NCBI RefSeq assembly: GCF_947503465.1
Contig: NZ_CANNDN010000001.1
Location: 124,001-188,000, forward strand
DNA: 64,000 nucleotides
From: an uncultured Tateyamaria sp.
GTDB lineage: Bacteria; Pseudomonadota; Alphaproteobacteria; Rhodobacterales; Rhodobacteraceae
Direction of reading: 5' to 3'
The translations under genes and the position numbers were made by a program. Below, in pieces: positions 7,958-17,060 of this stretch (within the stretch, counting starts at the first letter, position 1; every line of letters begins with the position of its first letter). The notes beneath the pieces were generated by a model that saw only the letters and a list, made by a program, of their open reading frames with translations, did not search any database and had not been told where the DNA came from.

Positions 7958-9105
7958 ACGCCACCTTCATTGAACCGGTCGATCAGGGACAGGGCGGCGG
8001 TCGAAATCTTGGCAAGAAAGCCGCCATGCGCCACGTCGGCCTCTGCCACCAGCGGAATGCGCTTTTCGGGCAGGCCTTCGGGCTGGATGACGAGTTCGGC
8101 CAAGGGCGTACCGGCGGCGATGGGGGCCTGGATCGGGCCGGTATAGACCACTTCGGCGTCGACCGTCTTGCCTGCAAGGATCGGCAACAGGACAGAGATG
8201 TCTTCTTCGGGGACCAGCCCGACTTCGGGTTCGGCGCCTTCCCAGACACGCGCCGTCGCCACGCGTTGCCCGCCTGTTACCAGCGTCCGTTCGGCGAACT
8301 GGCGAAATGCCCAGTTGACGATGGCCTCGGATTCCTGGGCCCGGGTCGCGGCGCTGTCGAGGCCCGAAATCACGAAGACCACGCGGCGGTCGCCTTGTTT
8401 GGCCGAGCCGGTCAGGCCATAGCCGGCCTCTTGCGTGTGGCCGGTTTTCAGTCCGTCCGCGCCAATGCCAAGGGTGAGGAGGGGATTGCGGTTGAACCGG
8501 TTCGAGCTTTCGTTGGTGTCGAACAGAAACTCTGTTTCCGAAAACATCGGGTAGTATTCAGGGTAGTCGGTGATCAGCCGTTGCGACAGCAGGCCCAGGT
8601 CCCGCATCGACATGCGGTGGCCCGCGGCGGGCCAGCCGCTGGAATTGGCGAAGGTGGAATTGGTCATCCCCATTTCCTGCGCGCGACGGGTCATCAGCCT
8701 GGCAAAGCCCGCCTCGGTCCCGTCGGGGCTCAGCGCCTCGGCAATGACAACGCAGGCATCGTTGCCCGACAGCACGATGATACCCCGGATCAGGTCCTCG
8801 ACCGAGACGCGTTCGCCCTGCTTGAGAAACAGGGTGGACCCGCCAAAGCTGTTGGCATGGGCGGACACCACAAGTTCGTCCGTCATCGACAATTGCCCGC
8901 GCTCGATGGCCTCGAACGCCATGTACAGCGTCATCAGCTTGGACATGGACGCAGGCGGCAAGGGCTCGTCCGCGTTCTTGTTCAGCAGAACGGTGCCGGT
9001 GGTGTGATCGATCACATAGGCCGCCGTCGCCCGCGTCTCGAACGCGGTGACGGGCAGGGCGGTGGTTGCGATCAGCAGGGCGGCGGCAGCAAGGGGGCGG
9101 ATCAC
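7954..9105 (-). CDS. D-alanyl-D-alanine carboxypeptidase (PBP5/6 type)
   Basis: A 383 aa serine-type penicillin-binding protein that trims the terminal D-Ala from peptidoglycan stem peptides. It has a signal peptide (residues 1-21, cleaved near ALPVTAF). The catalytic triads are visible: SMSK (S53-K56), SGN (S113-N115) and KTG (K220-G222). The C-terminal domain (about 280-383) is the beta-rich PBP5_C type and ends in an amphipathic helix (LAKISTAALSLIDRFNEGG), which fits membrane anchoring. It is co-directional with the SPOR lipoprotein gene (17 bases upstream) and overlaps tmk. Confidence 0.93.
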   Translation of the reverse strand: MIRPLAAAALLIATTALPVTAFETRATAAYVIDHTTGTVLLNKNADEPLPPASMSKLMTLYMAFEAIERGQLSMTDELVVSAHANSFGGSTLFLKQGERVSVEDLIRGIIVLSGNDACVVIAEALSPDGTEAGFARLMTRRAQEMGMTNSTFANSSGWPAAGHRMSMRDLGLLSQRLITDYPEYYPMFSETEFLFDTNESSNRFNRNPLLTLGIGADGLKTGHTQEAGYGLTGSAKQGDRRVVFVISGLDSAATRAQESEAIVNWAFRQFAERTLVTGGQRVATARVWEGAEPEVGLVPEEDISVLLPILAGKTVDAEVVYTGPIQAPIAAGTPLAELVIQPEGLPEKRIPLVAEADVAHGGFLAKISTAALSLIDRFNEGGV

Positions 9106-9122
9106 GGGTGGGTTGCTCCTGG

Positions 9123-10043
9123 TCAGTTGGTGACGGCGTATGCGTCCGTGAACCCCTCGGCCTTGATGGTCTTCAACAGCTGGCTGCGTTCGGGTGCCGT
9201 GCCTGCAGGGCCGACAACGACACGCCAGAACGGTTTGCCATCGCGTTCAAAGGTTTTCACGGTTGGGATGACCCCGGCGCCGCGCATCTGCTTGGCAGTG
9301 CGTTCGGCATTGGCCTGGATCGAGAAGATGCCGATCTGGATAAAGGGTTTGTCCAGACGGGACGCCGCTGGCCGCGTTTGTGCGGCAACAGGCGTGGGTT
9401 GCGGGGTCGCGGCCGGCTGGATGCCTTGTGCCGCAGAGGGTGCGGTGGCCGCGGGCTGTGGGGTCGGGGCGTCCAGCACGGCGGCCGCGCTCTCGATCGG
9501 GTCCAGGGCGGTGGTTGTCACATCCGCCGGGGCGGCAACGGTTTCTGCGTCGATGGGGCTTGCCTCGGGTTCGACCGCGACTTCTTCCTTGCGCAGGGCG
9601 GTGACGTTCAGCTGCGCCGGTGCACCCGCCAACATGCCAAGGGCCTCGGCGGCGTCGGAACTGATCTGAAGGCGCGGTCCCGGAATATCCCGTTCGCGGC
9701 GGAACAGTGCGCCCACGACGAACTGGTTGTTGTCGGCATTTCGGATGATCACCCGCTCGGGGTCGGTGACGTCGGGATGCGCGACCCAGACACCGCCCAG
9801 CGATGGACGCCCGTCCCAAAGGCCGGCTTCGGTCGCCGAAAACACCTCAGGCACTTCGACGTCCCGTTCAACGGTCTTGATCGGTACACCGGGTTGCGGC
9901 GCCCCTTCAACGGAGGTGTTCGAACGCTTGAACGCATCCATTGCCACGAATTGCCCGCTTTCGTCGCATCCGGCCAGTAGGCCAAGTGCGAGAAGGGCGG
10001 CGGTGCTGCTCCGAAGGGTGAAACGGGAGGAAATTCTGCTCAT
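9123..10043 (-). CDS. SPOR domain lipoprotein
   Basis: About 306 aa. I chose the ATG at 10043 (MSRISSRFTLRSS) because AAGGAC lies 8 bases upstream and it gives a lipoprotein signal with lipobox LLAGC; a longer open frame upstream has no support. The middle contains VWVAHPDVTDPERVIIRNADN.. and a Pro/Ala/Thr-rich linker. The C-terminus (about 230-306) is a SPOR domain (FIQIGIFSIQANAERTAKQMRGAGVIP..WRVVVGPAGT), which binds denuded glycan strands at the septum. The layout resembles RlpA-like proteins but I do not see a double-psi barrel clearly. It is followed by the carboxypeptidase gene, which fits a cell-wall role. Confidence 0.8.
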   Translation of the reverse strand: MSRISSRFTLRSSTAALLALGLLAGCDESGQFVAMDAFKRSNTSVEGAPQPGVPIKTVERDVEVPEVFSATEAGLWDGRPSLGGVWVAHPDVTDPERVIIRNADNNQFVVGALFRRERDIPGPRLQISSDAAEALGMLAGAPAQLNVTALRKEEVAVEPEASPIDAETVAAPADVTTTALDPIESAAAVLDAPTPQPAATAPSAAQGIQPAATPQPTPVAAQTRPAASRLDKPFIQIGIFSIQANAERTAKQMRGAGVIPTVKTFERDGKPFWRVVVGPAGTAPERSQLLKTIKAEGFTDAYAVTN

Positions 10044-10257
10044 GGACCAAGTCCTTGCCTGCTGTTGCCTGTGTGCCCGTTTTGGGCTGTCTTGGTGTCG
10101 CGTCCGACACCGAAATTTGCCCCGCTTGTGCAGGGTTCTGACGACACAATAGCCACATGTGGCCGTTCTGGAAAGCACCCGATTCGTTTATCGGCAAATT
10201 TCCCCGTGACTGTGGGCATTTGCCGAATCGCGATTGCGTGCCTAAAGCAGGGCGCAC

Positions 10258-10347
10258 GGAGATTTGGCAGAGTGGTCGAATGCGGCGGTCTTGAAAACCG
10301 TTGGGCGTGAGAGCGTCCCGTGGGTTCGAATCCCACAGTCTCCGCCA
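10258..10347 (+). tRNA. tRNA-Ser (anticodon UGA)
   Basis: A class II tRNA. Acceptor GGAGATT (10258-10264) pairs with AGTCTCC (10337-10343), with discriminator G10344 and encoded CCA (10345-10347). The anticodon loop CTTGAAA (10290-10296) gives anticodon TGA at 10292-10294. A long variable arm and GGTTCGAATCC T-arm follow. A possible promoter, TTGCCG (10220-10225) and TAAAGC (10243-10248) with a 17-base spacer, lies just upstream. Confidence 0.97.
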
Positions 10348-10409
10348 TTCCCCGTCCAGGTGTGGACATTACCGCCCGCCCGCACATTATCAGGCGGGGG
10401 AGGCCAGAC

Positions 10410-11234
10410 ATGACCAGCAGTGATGACCACCATGGCGCCAAGCTCGATTTTGCGGGCGACATGTCCTATGGCGATTACCTGGGGCTTGATGCGCTGTTGT
10501 CGTCGCAGCATCCGTTGTCGGATGCCCATGACGAGATGCTGTTCATCATCCAGCACCAGACGTCCGAGTTGTGGATGCGGCTGGCAATCCATGAATTGAA
10601 TTCAGCCCGTGATGCGATTGCGGCAGGCAACCTTGCCCCTGCTTTCAAGATGTTGACCCGTGTCGCGCGTATCTTTGAACAGCTGAACGGGGCCTGGGAC
10701 GTGCTGCGCACCATGACGCCCAGTGAATACACGTCCTTTCGACCCAGCCTTGGCAATTCGTCCGGGTTTCAGTCACATCAGTACCGGCTGATTGAATACA
10801 TCCTGGGCAACCGGCAGCTGGCGGTGTCCAAGGTGCATGCGCACCGACCCGAAGCCTTTGTGATCCTGTCAGATGAATTGGCGCGGCCCAGCCTGTACCA
10901 GGTGGCGCTGTCATGCCTTGCCGCCCGATTTGATGCCGGGGACCTGGCGGGCGCGGCGCATACCGGCGCCTGGTTGGAACAGGCACCGGTGCAAGATCTG
11001 TGGCAACTGGTTTACGAAGACCCCGCAACGCATTGGGAACTCTATGAACTTGCCGAAAAGCTGGTGGATCTGGAGGACTATTTCCGCCGCTGGCGCTTCA
11101 ACCATGTCACCACGGTCGAACGCATCATCGGCTTCAAACGGGGCACCGGTGGCACGGCTGGCGTCAGCTATTTACGCAAAATGCTGGACGTGGTTCTGTT
11201 TCCCGAACTTTGGAACGTGAGAGGAGCCCTGTAG
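10410..11234 (+). CDS. kynA: Tryptophan 2,3-dioxygenase
   Basis: A 274 aa heme enzyme that oxidises L-tryptophan to N-formylkynurenine, the first step of the kynurenine pathway. Family motifs are [32 protein letters not shown] (distal H49), [24 protein letters not shown], and [24 protein letters not shown] with H232 as the likely proximal heme ligand. The ATG at 10410 follows GGGGGAGG. kynU begins at the next base after its stop, and an ABC importer follows, so this starts a catabolic operon. No kynurenine formamidase gene is present in the operon. Confidence 0.96.
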   Translation: MTSSDDHHGAKLDFAGDMSYGDYLGLDALLSSQHPLSDAHDEMLFIIQHQTSELWMRLAIHELNSARDAIAAGNLAPAFKMLTRVARIFEQLNGAWDVLRTMTPSEYTSFRPSLGNSSGFQSHQYRLIEYILGNRQLAVSKVHAHRPEAFVILSDELARPSLYQVALSCLAARFDAGDLAGAAHTGAWLEQAPVQDLWQLVYEDPATHWELYELAEKLVDLEDYFRRWRFNHVTTVERIIGFKRGTGGTAGVSYLRKMLDVVLFPELWNVRGAL

Positions 11235-12419
11235 ATGGTTCTGAGAAAAGAGTTTTTCGATTTGCCGGACGGCGTGATCTACCTCGATGGCAATTCGCTT
11301 GGACCCTTGCCGAAAGCGGCGCAAGGGCGTGTTGCCGCGATGATGCAGGACGAATGGGGCGCGCAGTTGATCAAGGGATGGAACAGCGCCGGATGGATGG
11401 CGCAGCCCAGCCGCGTTGGCGACCTGGTTGGCGGCTTGATTGGTGCGCCCGCTGGTACGGTCGTGATGGGTGACACCCTGTCGATCAAGGTCTATCAAGC
11501 GCTGGCTGCGGCGCTGAAAATGCGCCCCAAGCGCAAGATTATCCTCAGCGATTCCGGTAACTTCCCGACCGATCTTTACATGGCGCAGGGTCTGATCCAG
11601 ATGCTGGAAGGCGGGTATGAGTTGCGCGTCGTGGAACCCGAGGCCGTGGCGGAGGCCATCGATGACAGCATCGCTGCCGTCCTGCTGACCCAGGTGGATT
11701 ACCGCACGGGACGGTTGCACGACATGCCGATGATCACCGAACTGGCCCACAGTGCGGGCGCTGTGATGATCTGGGATCTGGCGCACAGTGCGGGGGCATT
11801 GCCGGTTGATCTGGGGGGCTGTGCCTGCGAATTCGCTGTGGGCTGCACCTACAAGTACCTCAATGGTGGGCCGGGTGCGCCCGCGTTCATTTATGTGCGC
11901 AAGGACCTTGCCGATCATGTGGAGCCTGCGCTTGCCGGGTGGCTGGGCCACGACGCGCCCTTTGCCTTTGATCTGGACTATCGCCCGGCACCTGGGATCG
12001 AACGGATGCGCGTCGGCACGCCGCCGGTGATCCAATTGACGGCCCTGGAGGCCGCGCTTGAGGTCTGGCACGACATCGACATGCAGGCCCTGCGCGCGGC
12101 GTCCATCGACTTGCAAGAGCTGTTCATTCGAGAGGTCGAGGCACGCGTGCCGCAATTGACCCTTGCCAGCCCGCGTGACAGCGCACGGCGGGGCAGCCAG
12201 GTGTCGTTTGCATTCGAACATGGCTATGCCGCGATGCAGGCCCTGATCTCGCGCGGTGTGATCGGTGATTTCCGGGCGCCCGACATCATGCGCTTTGGCT
12301 TTACGCCGCTGTATCTGGATGATGCGGACGTGGTGGCGGCGGTCGACCACATTGAAGCGGTGATGACCGGCCGCCTGTGGGACGATCCCGCATTCACAAC
12401 CCGGCAGCGTGTCACCTAG
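11235..12419 (+). CDS. kynU: Kynureninase
   Basis: A 394 aa PLP enzyme of the class V aminotransferase fold that cleaves kynurenine to anthranilate and alanine. Visible motifs are FDLPDGVIYLDGNSLGPLP at the N-terminus, SDSGNFPTDLYMAQGL, IWDLAHSAGALPVDL (PLP-binding Asp), and the lysine motif GCTYKYLNGGPGAPAF with K207 as Schiff-base lysine. The C-terminus has RAPDIMRFGFTPLYL. It abuts kynA with no spacer. Downstream genes encode an importer in the same direction. Confidence 0.96.
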   Translation: MVLRKEFFDLPDGVIYLDGNSLGPLPKAAQGRVAAMMQDEWGAQLIKGWNSAGWMAQPSRVGDLVGGLIGAPAGTVVMGDTLSIKVYQALAAALKMRPKRKIILSDSGNFPTDLYMAQGLIQMLEGGYELRVVEPEAVAEAIDDSIAAVLLTQVDYRTGRLHDMPMITELAHSAGAVMIWDLAHSAGALPVDLGGCACEFAVGCTYKYLNGGPGAPAFIYVRKDLADHVEPALAGWLGHDAPFAFDLDYRPAPGIERMRVGTPPVIQLTALEAALEVWHDIDMQALRAASIDLQELFIREVEARVPQLTLASPRDSARRGSQVSFAFEHGYAAMQALISRGVIGDFRAPDIMRFGFTPLYLDDADVVAAVDHIEAVMTGRLWDDPAFTTRQRVT

Positions 12420-12503
12420 GTCTTGACGCGCGCAGGCCGTAGGGGCCTGATGGCGCGGGAAAGACGGGCCGCAAGAGCCCGGATCAATAGGGAGAAGACT
12501 TCA

Positions 12504-13631
12504 ATGACATTGAAACGATTGATGGCGGCGTGCTGCATCGCTGCCTTGGGCACGGCTGCGCAGGCTGACGGGGTCAAGGTGGGGATGATCACCACGCTGT
12601 CCGGGGGTGGTGCGGGCCTTGGCATCGACGTGCGTGACGGCTTTTTGCTGGCGGTGAAGGGCAATGACGATATCGAAGTCGTCATCGAGGATGACCAGCG
12701 CAAGCCCGACATCGCGGTACAACTGGCTGACAAGATGATCCAATCCGAAAAGGTCGATGTGATGACCGGCATCATCTGGTCGAACCTGGCCATGGCGGTG
12801 GTGCCTGCGGCGACGGCACAGGGCAAGTTCTATCTGTCGCCCAATGCGGGACCGTCGGCGCTGGCCGGCAAGGGGTGCCACCAGAACTACTTCAACGTCA
12901 GCTGGCAGAATGATGCCTTTTCCGAAGCTGCGGGCACGGCGCTGAACGGCGAGGCGGGCAAGGTGTTTCTGATGGCGCCGAACTATCCCGCAGGTCAGGA
13001 CATCATGGCGGGGTTCAAGCGCACCTTTGAGGGCGAGATCGCGGCGGAGGTCTATACCAAGCTGGGCCAGACCGACTATGCCGCCGAGATTGCGCAGATG
13101 CGGGCCAGCGACGCGGACCAGATCTATTTCTTCCTGCCCGGGGGCATGGGGATTTCGTTCATGAAGCAATATGCAGGCTCGGGCGTGGACAAACCCGTGT
13201 CGGGCCCGGCGTTCAGCTTTGATCAGGGCATTCTGGGTGCCATTGGGGACGCGGCCGTCGGGGCCAAGAATACGGCCCACTGGTCGAAGGACCTTGATGT
13301 GCCCGGCAATGCCGAATTCGTGGCTGCCTTCCAGGCCGAGTATGGCCGTCTGCCGTCCATTTATGCCGCGCAGGGCTTTGACACGGGCCTTTTGCTTGCG
13401 TCGGCTGCAGGCAAGGCGGACGTGGCTGATGCGGATGCGTTCCGTGCCGCCTTGAAAGAGGCTGATTTCCAATCCGTGCGCGGCAAGTTCTCGTTCGGGT
13501 CGAACAATCACCCGGTGCAGGACATCTATATGCGCGAAGTGATCAAGGAAGGTGATCTGGTCACCAACCGGATCATCGGCACAGCCGCGACAGATCACAG
13601 CGATCCGTACGCGGCGGATTGCAAGCTATAA
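12504..13631 (+). CDS. ABC transporter substrate-binding protein (LIV/HAAT type), kyn-linked
   Basis: A 375 aa periplasmic binding protein with signal peptide MTLKRLMAACCIAALGTAAQA. The body has the type I peripla_BP_6 layout (VKVGMITTLSGGGAGLGIDVRDGF..., IIWSNLAMAVVPAATAQGKFYLSPNAGPS). The start ATG at 12504 follows GGGAGAAG; the longer upstream frame is not supported. Its style resembles binding proteins for aromatic acids rather than classical leucine binders, and the kynA-kynU neighbourhood fits uptake of tryptophan, kynurenine or anthranilate, but the ligand is not shown by sequence. An 84-base gap precedes the permease genes. Confidence 0.85.
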   Translation: MTLKRLMAACCIAALGTAAQADGVKVGMITTLSGGGAGLGIDVRDGFLLAVKGNDDIEVVIEDDQRKPDIAVQLADKMIQSEKVDVMTGIIWSNLAMAVVPAATAQGKFYLSPNAGPSALAGKGCHQNYFNVSWQNDAFSEAAGTALNGEAGKVFLMAPNYPAGQDIMAGFKRTFEGEIAAEVYTKLGQTDYAAEIAQMRASDADQIYFFLPGGMGISFMKQYAGSGVDKPVSGPAFSFDQGILGAIGDAAVGAKNTAHWSKDLDVPGNAEFVAAFQAEYGRLPSIYAAQGFDTGLLLASAAGKADVADADAFRAALKEADFQSVRGKFSFGSNNHPVQDIYMREVIKEGDLVTNRIIGTAATDHSDPYAADCKL

Positions 13632-13715
13632 TCAGGTTGGCCTCGGCCATTCCGGGGTCTTTTCACATTATTTCAAGGGCTTGCAAGATGCTGTGCATCT
13701 AGCGGGGCAGGGCGA

Positions 13716-14633
13716 ATGACGACGCTTCTGTTGATCGAACAGGTGCTGAACGGGCTGCAATCGGGGATCATGCTGTTTCTGATGGCGGCTGGGCTGACCC
13801 TGATTTTTGGGGTCATGGGCCTGATCAACCTGGCCCATGGGTCGCTTTACATGATCGGGGCGTTCGCGGCGGCGGCAGTCGCGGGCGCAACCGGATCCTT
13901 TGTTCTTGCGCTTGGCGCAAGCCTCGTGGCCGCCGCAGCGGCGGGTGTGGTGATCGAAGTGGGGGTGATCCGACGGCTGTACGATCGCGACCACCTGGAT
14001 CAGGTGCTTGCGACGTTTGCCCTGATCCTGATCCTGTCCGAAGGGATGCGGTGGCTGTTTGGGTCTTTTCCCCTGTACCTTGACGTGCCGTCCGCATTGG
14101 CAGGGCCCGTGACATTGCCGGGGGGCATCCAGTACCCGGCCTACCGGTTGCTGATTATTCTGATCGGTCTGCTGGTGGCTGTGGGGTTGTTCCTTCTCAT
14201 CGCGCGCACGCGGATCGGTATCCAGATACGCGCTGGTGAAAGCGATAGAGAGATGATTGCCGCCCTTGGTGTCGATATTTCAAGGCTTTACACGCTGATC
14301 TTCGCCTTGGGGGCGGCGCTGGCTGGTCTGGCGGGCGCGCTTGTCGGGGCAATCCAGTCGGTACAGGTCGGCATGGGGGAACCGGTGCTGATCCTTGCCT
14401 TTGTCGTTATTGTCATTGGCGGGATCGGGTCGATCAAGGGCGCGTTTGTCGGGGCCTTGCTGGTGGGGCTGACGGATACGCTGGGCGGTGTGGTACTGCC
14501 CCTCGCGCTGGGCGGGTTCATGGACGCGTCCGCAGCCACCACGGTCGGGTCCGCGCTGGCGTCGATGTCGATTTATGTGCTTATGGCCGTCGTCCTGATC
14601 TTCCGGCCCACCGGCCTCTATGGGGCGGCCTGA
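13716..14633 (+). CDS. LivH-type ABC permease, kyn-linked importer
   Basis: A 305 aa inner-membrane permease of the BPD_transp_2 (LivH) family with about eight hydrophobic segments. It starts MTTLLLIEQVLNGLQSGIMLFLMAAGLTLIFGVMGLINLAHGSLYMIGAF, the family hallmark, and has VIVIGGIGSIKGAFVGALLVGLTDTL near the end. It pairs with the next gene (stop and start share one base, TGATG) to form the transport channel of the importer served by the upstream binding protein. Confidence 0.92.
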   Translation: MTTLLLIEQVLNGLQSGIMLFLMAAGLTLIFGVMGLINLAHGSLYMIGAFAAAAVAGATGSFVLALGASLVAAAAAGVVIEVGVIRRLYDRDHLDQVLATFALILILSEGMRWLFGSFPLYLDVPSALAGPVTLPGGIQYPAYRLLIILIGLLVAVGLFLLIARTRIGIQIRAGESDREMIAALGVDISRLYTLIFALGAALAGLAGALVGAIQSVQVGMGEPVLILAFVVIVIGGIGSIKGAFVGALLVGLTDTLGGVVLPLALGGFMDASAATTVGSALASMSIYVLMAVVLIFRPTGLYGAA

Positions 14634-15613
14634 TGCTGCGTGAACCGGTCCTCAACACACTGGTCTTCCTGGCGCTGCCTACGGTGGCTGCGCTTGCGGT
14701 GGTGCTGGACGAACCGTTCACGATCACCCTTGCCACTCGCGCCGCGATCCTTGCGCTGGCGGCGGTGGGCCTGAACCTCGCTCTGGGTATCGGCGGGCTT
14801 GTCAGCCTCGGCCACGCGGTGTTTTTCGGTCTCGGGGGCTATGCGATGGGCATTCTGGCCAGCCATGCCCAAAGCTTTACCGCGATTGATCTGGGCCTGT
14901 TCATGGTCGAGGGCACGACGTCCATGCCGGTGATCTGGCTGGTCGCGGTTCTCGTCAGTGCCCTGGCGGCGCTGCTGATTGGCCTTTTGGCGCTGCGCAC
15001 GGCAGGCGTCTACTTCATCATGATCACGCTCGCCTTCGGGCAGATGTTTTACTATTTCACGATTTCCTGGCCCGCCTACGGGGGTGAGGACGGGCTGAGC
15101 ATCTATGTCCGCAACAGCTTTCCGGGGTTGAACACGCTGGATCCGATCCAGTTCTTCGCCCTTGTGTTCGGGGTACTTGCCATCGTCCTGTGGATCATGG
15201 GCCGGATTGAACGGTCTCCGTTTGGGTTGGCGCTGGGATCCGCCCGGCAGAACGCCGTGCGGGTCGAAACCGTCGGGCTCAGCCCGTTTCGCCTGCGGTT
15301 GGAGGCCTTCGTCATATCGGGCGCGATCACGGGTCTTGCCGGCGCGCTGTTTGCCGATCTCAACCGGTTTGTGTCGCCCACCATGTTCAGTTGGCAAATG
15401 TCCGGCGAATTCATCGTTTTCATCGTGCTGGGCGGCATAGGCCGCCTGTTTGGCCCGGTGGTCGGGGCATGTCTGTTTGTGCTGCTGGAACACATGCTGA
15501 GCGGCGTCAGCGACTATTGGTTGGTGTTTCTGGGCGCGATCCTGCTGTTTGTCGTTCTGTTCGCCCGGGGCGGCGTGATCGGCGCACTGACCGAGCCGGG
15601 GCGTGGGGCATGA
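14633..15613 (+). CDS. LivM-type ABC permease, kyn-linked importer
   Basis: A 326 aa permease partner of the LivM branch with about nine hydrophobic segments. Signature stretches are LNLALGIGGLVSLGHAVFFGLGGYAMGIL, RTAGVYFIMITLAFGQMFYYF, ERSPFGLALGSARQNAVRVETVGLS and VLGGIGRLFGPVVGACLFVLLEHML. The start is translationally coupled to the preceding permease, and the end overlaps the ATPase gene by 4 bases (ATGA). Confidence 0.92.
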   Translation: MLREPVLNTLVFLALPTVAALAVVLDEPFTITLATRAAILALAAVGLNLALGIGGLVSLGHAVFFGLGGYAMGILASHAQSFTAIDLGLFMVEGTTSMPVIWLVAVLVSALAALLIGLLALRTAGVYFIMITLAFGQMFYYFTISWPAYGGEDGLSIYVRNSFPGLNTLDPIQFFALVFGVLAIVLWIMGRIERSPFGLALGSARQNAVRVETVGLSPFRLRLEAFVISGAITGLAGALFADLNRFVSPTMFSWQMSGEFIVFIVLGGIGRLFGPVVGACLFVLLEHMLSGVSDYWLVFLGAILLFVVLFARGGVIGALTEPGRGA

Positions 15614-16365
15614 GCCGCGCGCTGCTGGATATCCGCGACGTGTCCAAGTCGTTCGGCGCGTTGCAGGCTACGGATGCCGTATCACTGGACCTTGTTCCGG
15701 GCGAAATCCATGCGCTGATCGGTCCAAACGGGGCGGGCAAGTCGACCCTGATCCAGCAGATTGCAGGGGGCCTGATGCCCGACGCCGGACGCATCAGTCT
15801 TGGGGGCGAGGACGTCACGGCCCTGGGTATGGCCGCGCGGGCCCAACGGGGTCTGGGCCGCACCTTTCAGATCAGTGCGCTGGCCATGGACAACACCGTG
15901 CTGGAAAACGCGGCCCTGGGTGTGATCGGGGCGCAGCGCGGTGCCTGGCGGTTCCTTGGATCGGCGCTTGGCACTGCCAAGACGCGCAGCGCTGCCCAAG
16001 CGGCGCTGGACCGCGTGGGTCTGCGCGAGGTTGCGGACATGCGCGTCGGCACACTCAGTCACGGGCAGCGCCGATTGCTGGAAGTGGCGGTGGCGCTGAC
16101 CTTGCAGCCGAAACTGTTCCTGATGGATGAACCGATGGCGGGGCTGGGCGCGGAAGGCACGTCCCGGATGACGGCATTTCTGGCGCAACTCAAGGCGGAC
16201 GCGCCCATTTTGCTGGTCGAACATGACATGGACGCCGTCTTTGCCCTTGCCGACCGCATTTCAGTGCTGGTTGCAGGCAGGATCATTGCAACCGGCACCC
16301 CCGACGACATCCGAACGAACGCGGATGTGCGCACCGCCTATCTGGGTGAGGAGGTTCCCGCATGA
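15610..16365 (+). CDS. LivG-type ABC ATPase, kyn-linked importer
   Basis: A 251 aa ATPase subunit. Walker A is ALIGPNGAGKSTLIQQIAG, the ABC signature is LSHGQRRLLEVAVAL, Walker B is KLFLMDEPMAGL, and the switch His lies in ILLVEHDMDAVF. The true start is the ATG at 15610 (MSRALLDIRDVSKSFGALQA), overlapping the permease stop by 4 bases; an upstream extension in this frame is spurious. The C-terminal TPDDIRTNADVRTAYLGEE is typical of LivG. Confidence 0.93.
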   Translation: MSRALLDIRDVSKSFGALQATDAVSLDLVPGEIHALIGPNGAGKSTLIQQIAGGLMPDAGRISLGGEDVTALGMAARAQRGLGRTFQISALAMDNTVLENAALGVIGAQRGAWRFLGSALGTAKTRSAAQAALDRVGLREVADMRVGTLSHGQRRLLEVAVALTLQPKLFLMDEPMAGLGAEGTSRMTAFLAQLKADAPILLVEHDMDAVFALADRISVLVAGRIIATGTPDDIRTNADVRTAYLGEEVPA

Positions 16366-17051
16366 CCCTCTTGCAGCTTGACGGGATCGAAGCCTCCTAC
16401 GGCGCCGCGCAGGCCCTGTTTGGGGTCGACCTGCGCCTGGACGAGGGCGAGGTGCTGGCCCTGATGGGGCGCAACGGGATGGGCAAGTCCACGACGATCC
16501 GGGTGATCTGTCGCCTGTTGAAACAGTCGCGCGGTCAGGTCACGTTCGGTGGGCGGGTCCTGGACGGTGTCGCACCGCATGTGGCGGCACGCGCGGGTCT
16601 TGGTCTTGTTCCCGAAGGCCGCCGGATCTTTGCCAACTTGACGGTGCAGGAAAACCTGCTGGCCGCGGCCCGGCCCGGCGCATGGGACCTGAGGTCCGTG
16701 TCCGACCTATTTCCCCGCCTCGGGGAACGCGCGGACCAGATGGCGGGGTATCTGTCTGGCGGCGAACAGCAGATGCTGGCCATCGGGCGTGCGCTGATGA
16801 CCAATCCGCGTCTGATGGTGCTGGACGAGGCGACCGAGGGGCTGGCCCCCGTCGTTCGGCAGGAAATCTGGGCGGCGCTGGATGCGGTGCGACGTGACAC
16901 TGGGCTGTCGCTGTTGGTGGTGGACAAATCGCTGGCGGAACTGGGGCGCATTGCGGATCACGCGGTGATCCTTCAGCGCGGACGCTCTGTCTGGCACGGG
17001 CCGATGCAAGACGTCGCAGGCGAGGTCGCAAACACTTACCTGGGTGTGTAA
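16362..17051 (+). CDS. LivF-type ABC ATPase, kyn-linked importer
   Basis: A 229 aa second ATPase subunit. It has Walker A LMGRNGMGKSTTIRVI, the LivF-typical GLGLVPEGRRIFANLTVQENL, the signature LSGGEQQMLAIGRALM and Walker B LMVLDEATEGLAP. The usual EQN after Walker B reads VVDKSLAELGRIAD, so the position of the switch His is occupied by Lys or differently arranged, as in some LivF proteins. Overlap with the LivG-type gene is 4 bases. It ends the kyn-transport operon. Confidence 0.93.
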   Translation: MTLLQLDGIEASYGAAQALFGVDLRLDEGEVLALMGRNGMGKSTTIRVICRLLKQSRGQVTFGGRVLDGVAPHVAARAGLGLVPEGRRIFANLTVQENLLAAARPGAWDLRSVSDLFPRLGERADQMAGYLSGGEQQMLAIGRALMTNPRLMVLDEATEGLAPVVRQEIWAALDAVRRDTGLSLLVVDKSLAELGRIADHAVILQRGRSVWHGPMQDVAGEVANTYLGV

Positions 17052-17060
17052 GCCACGGCC

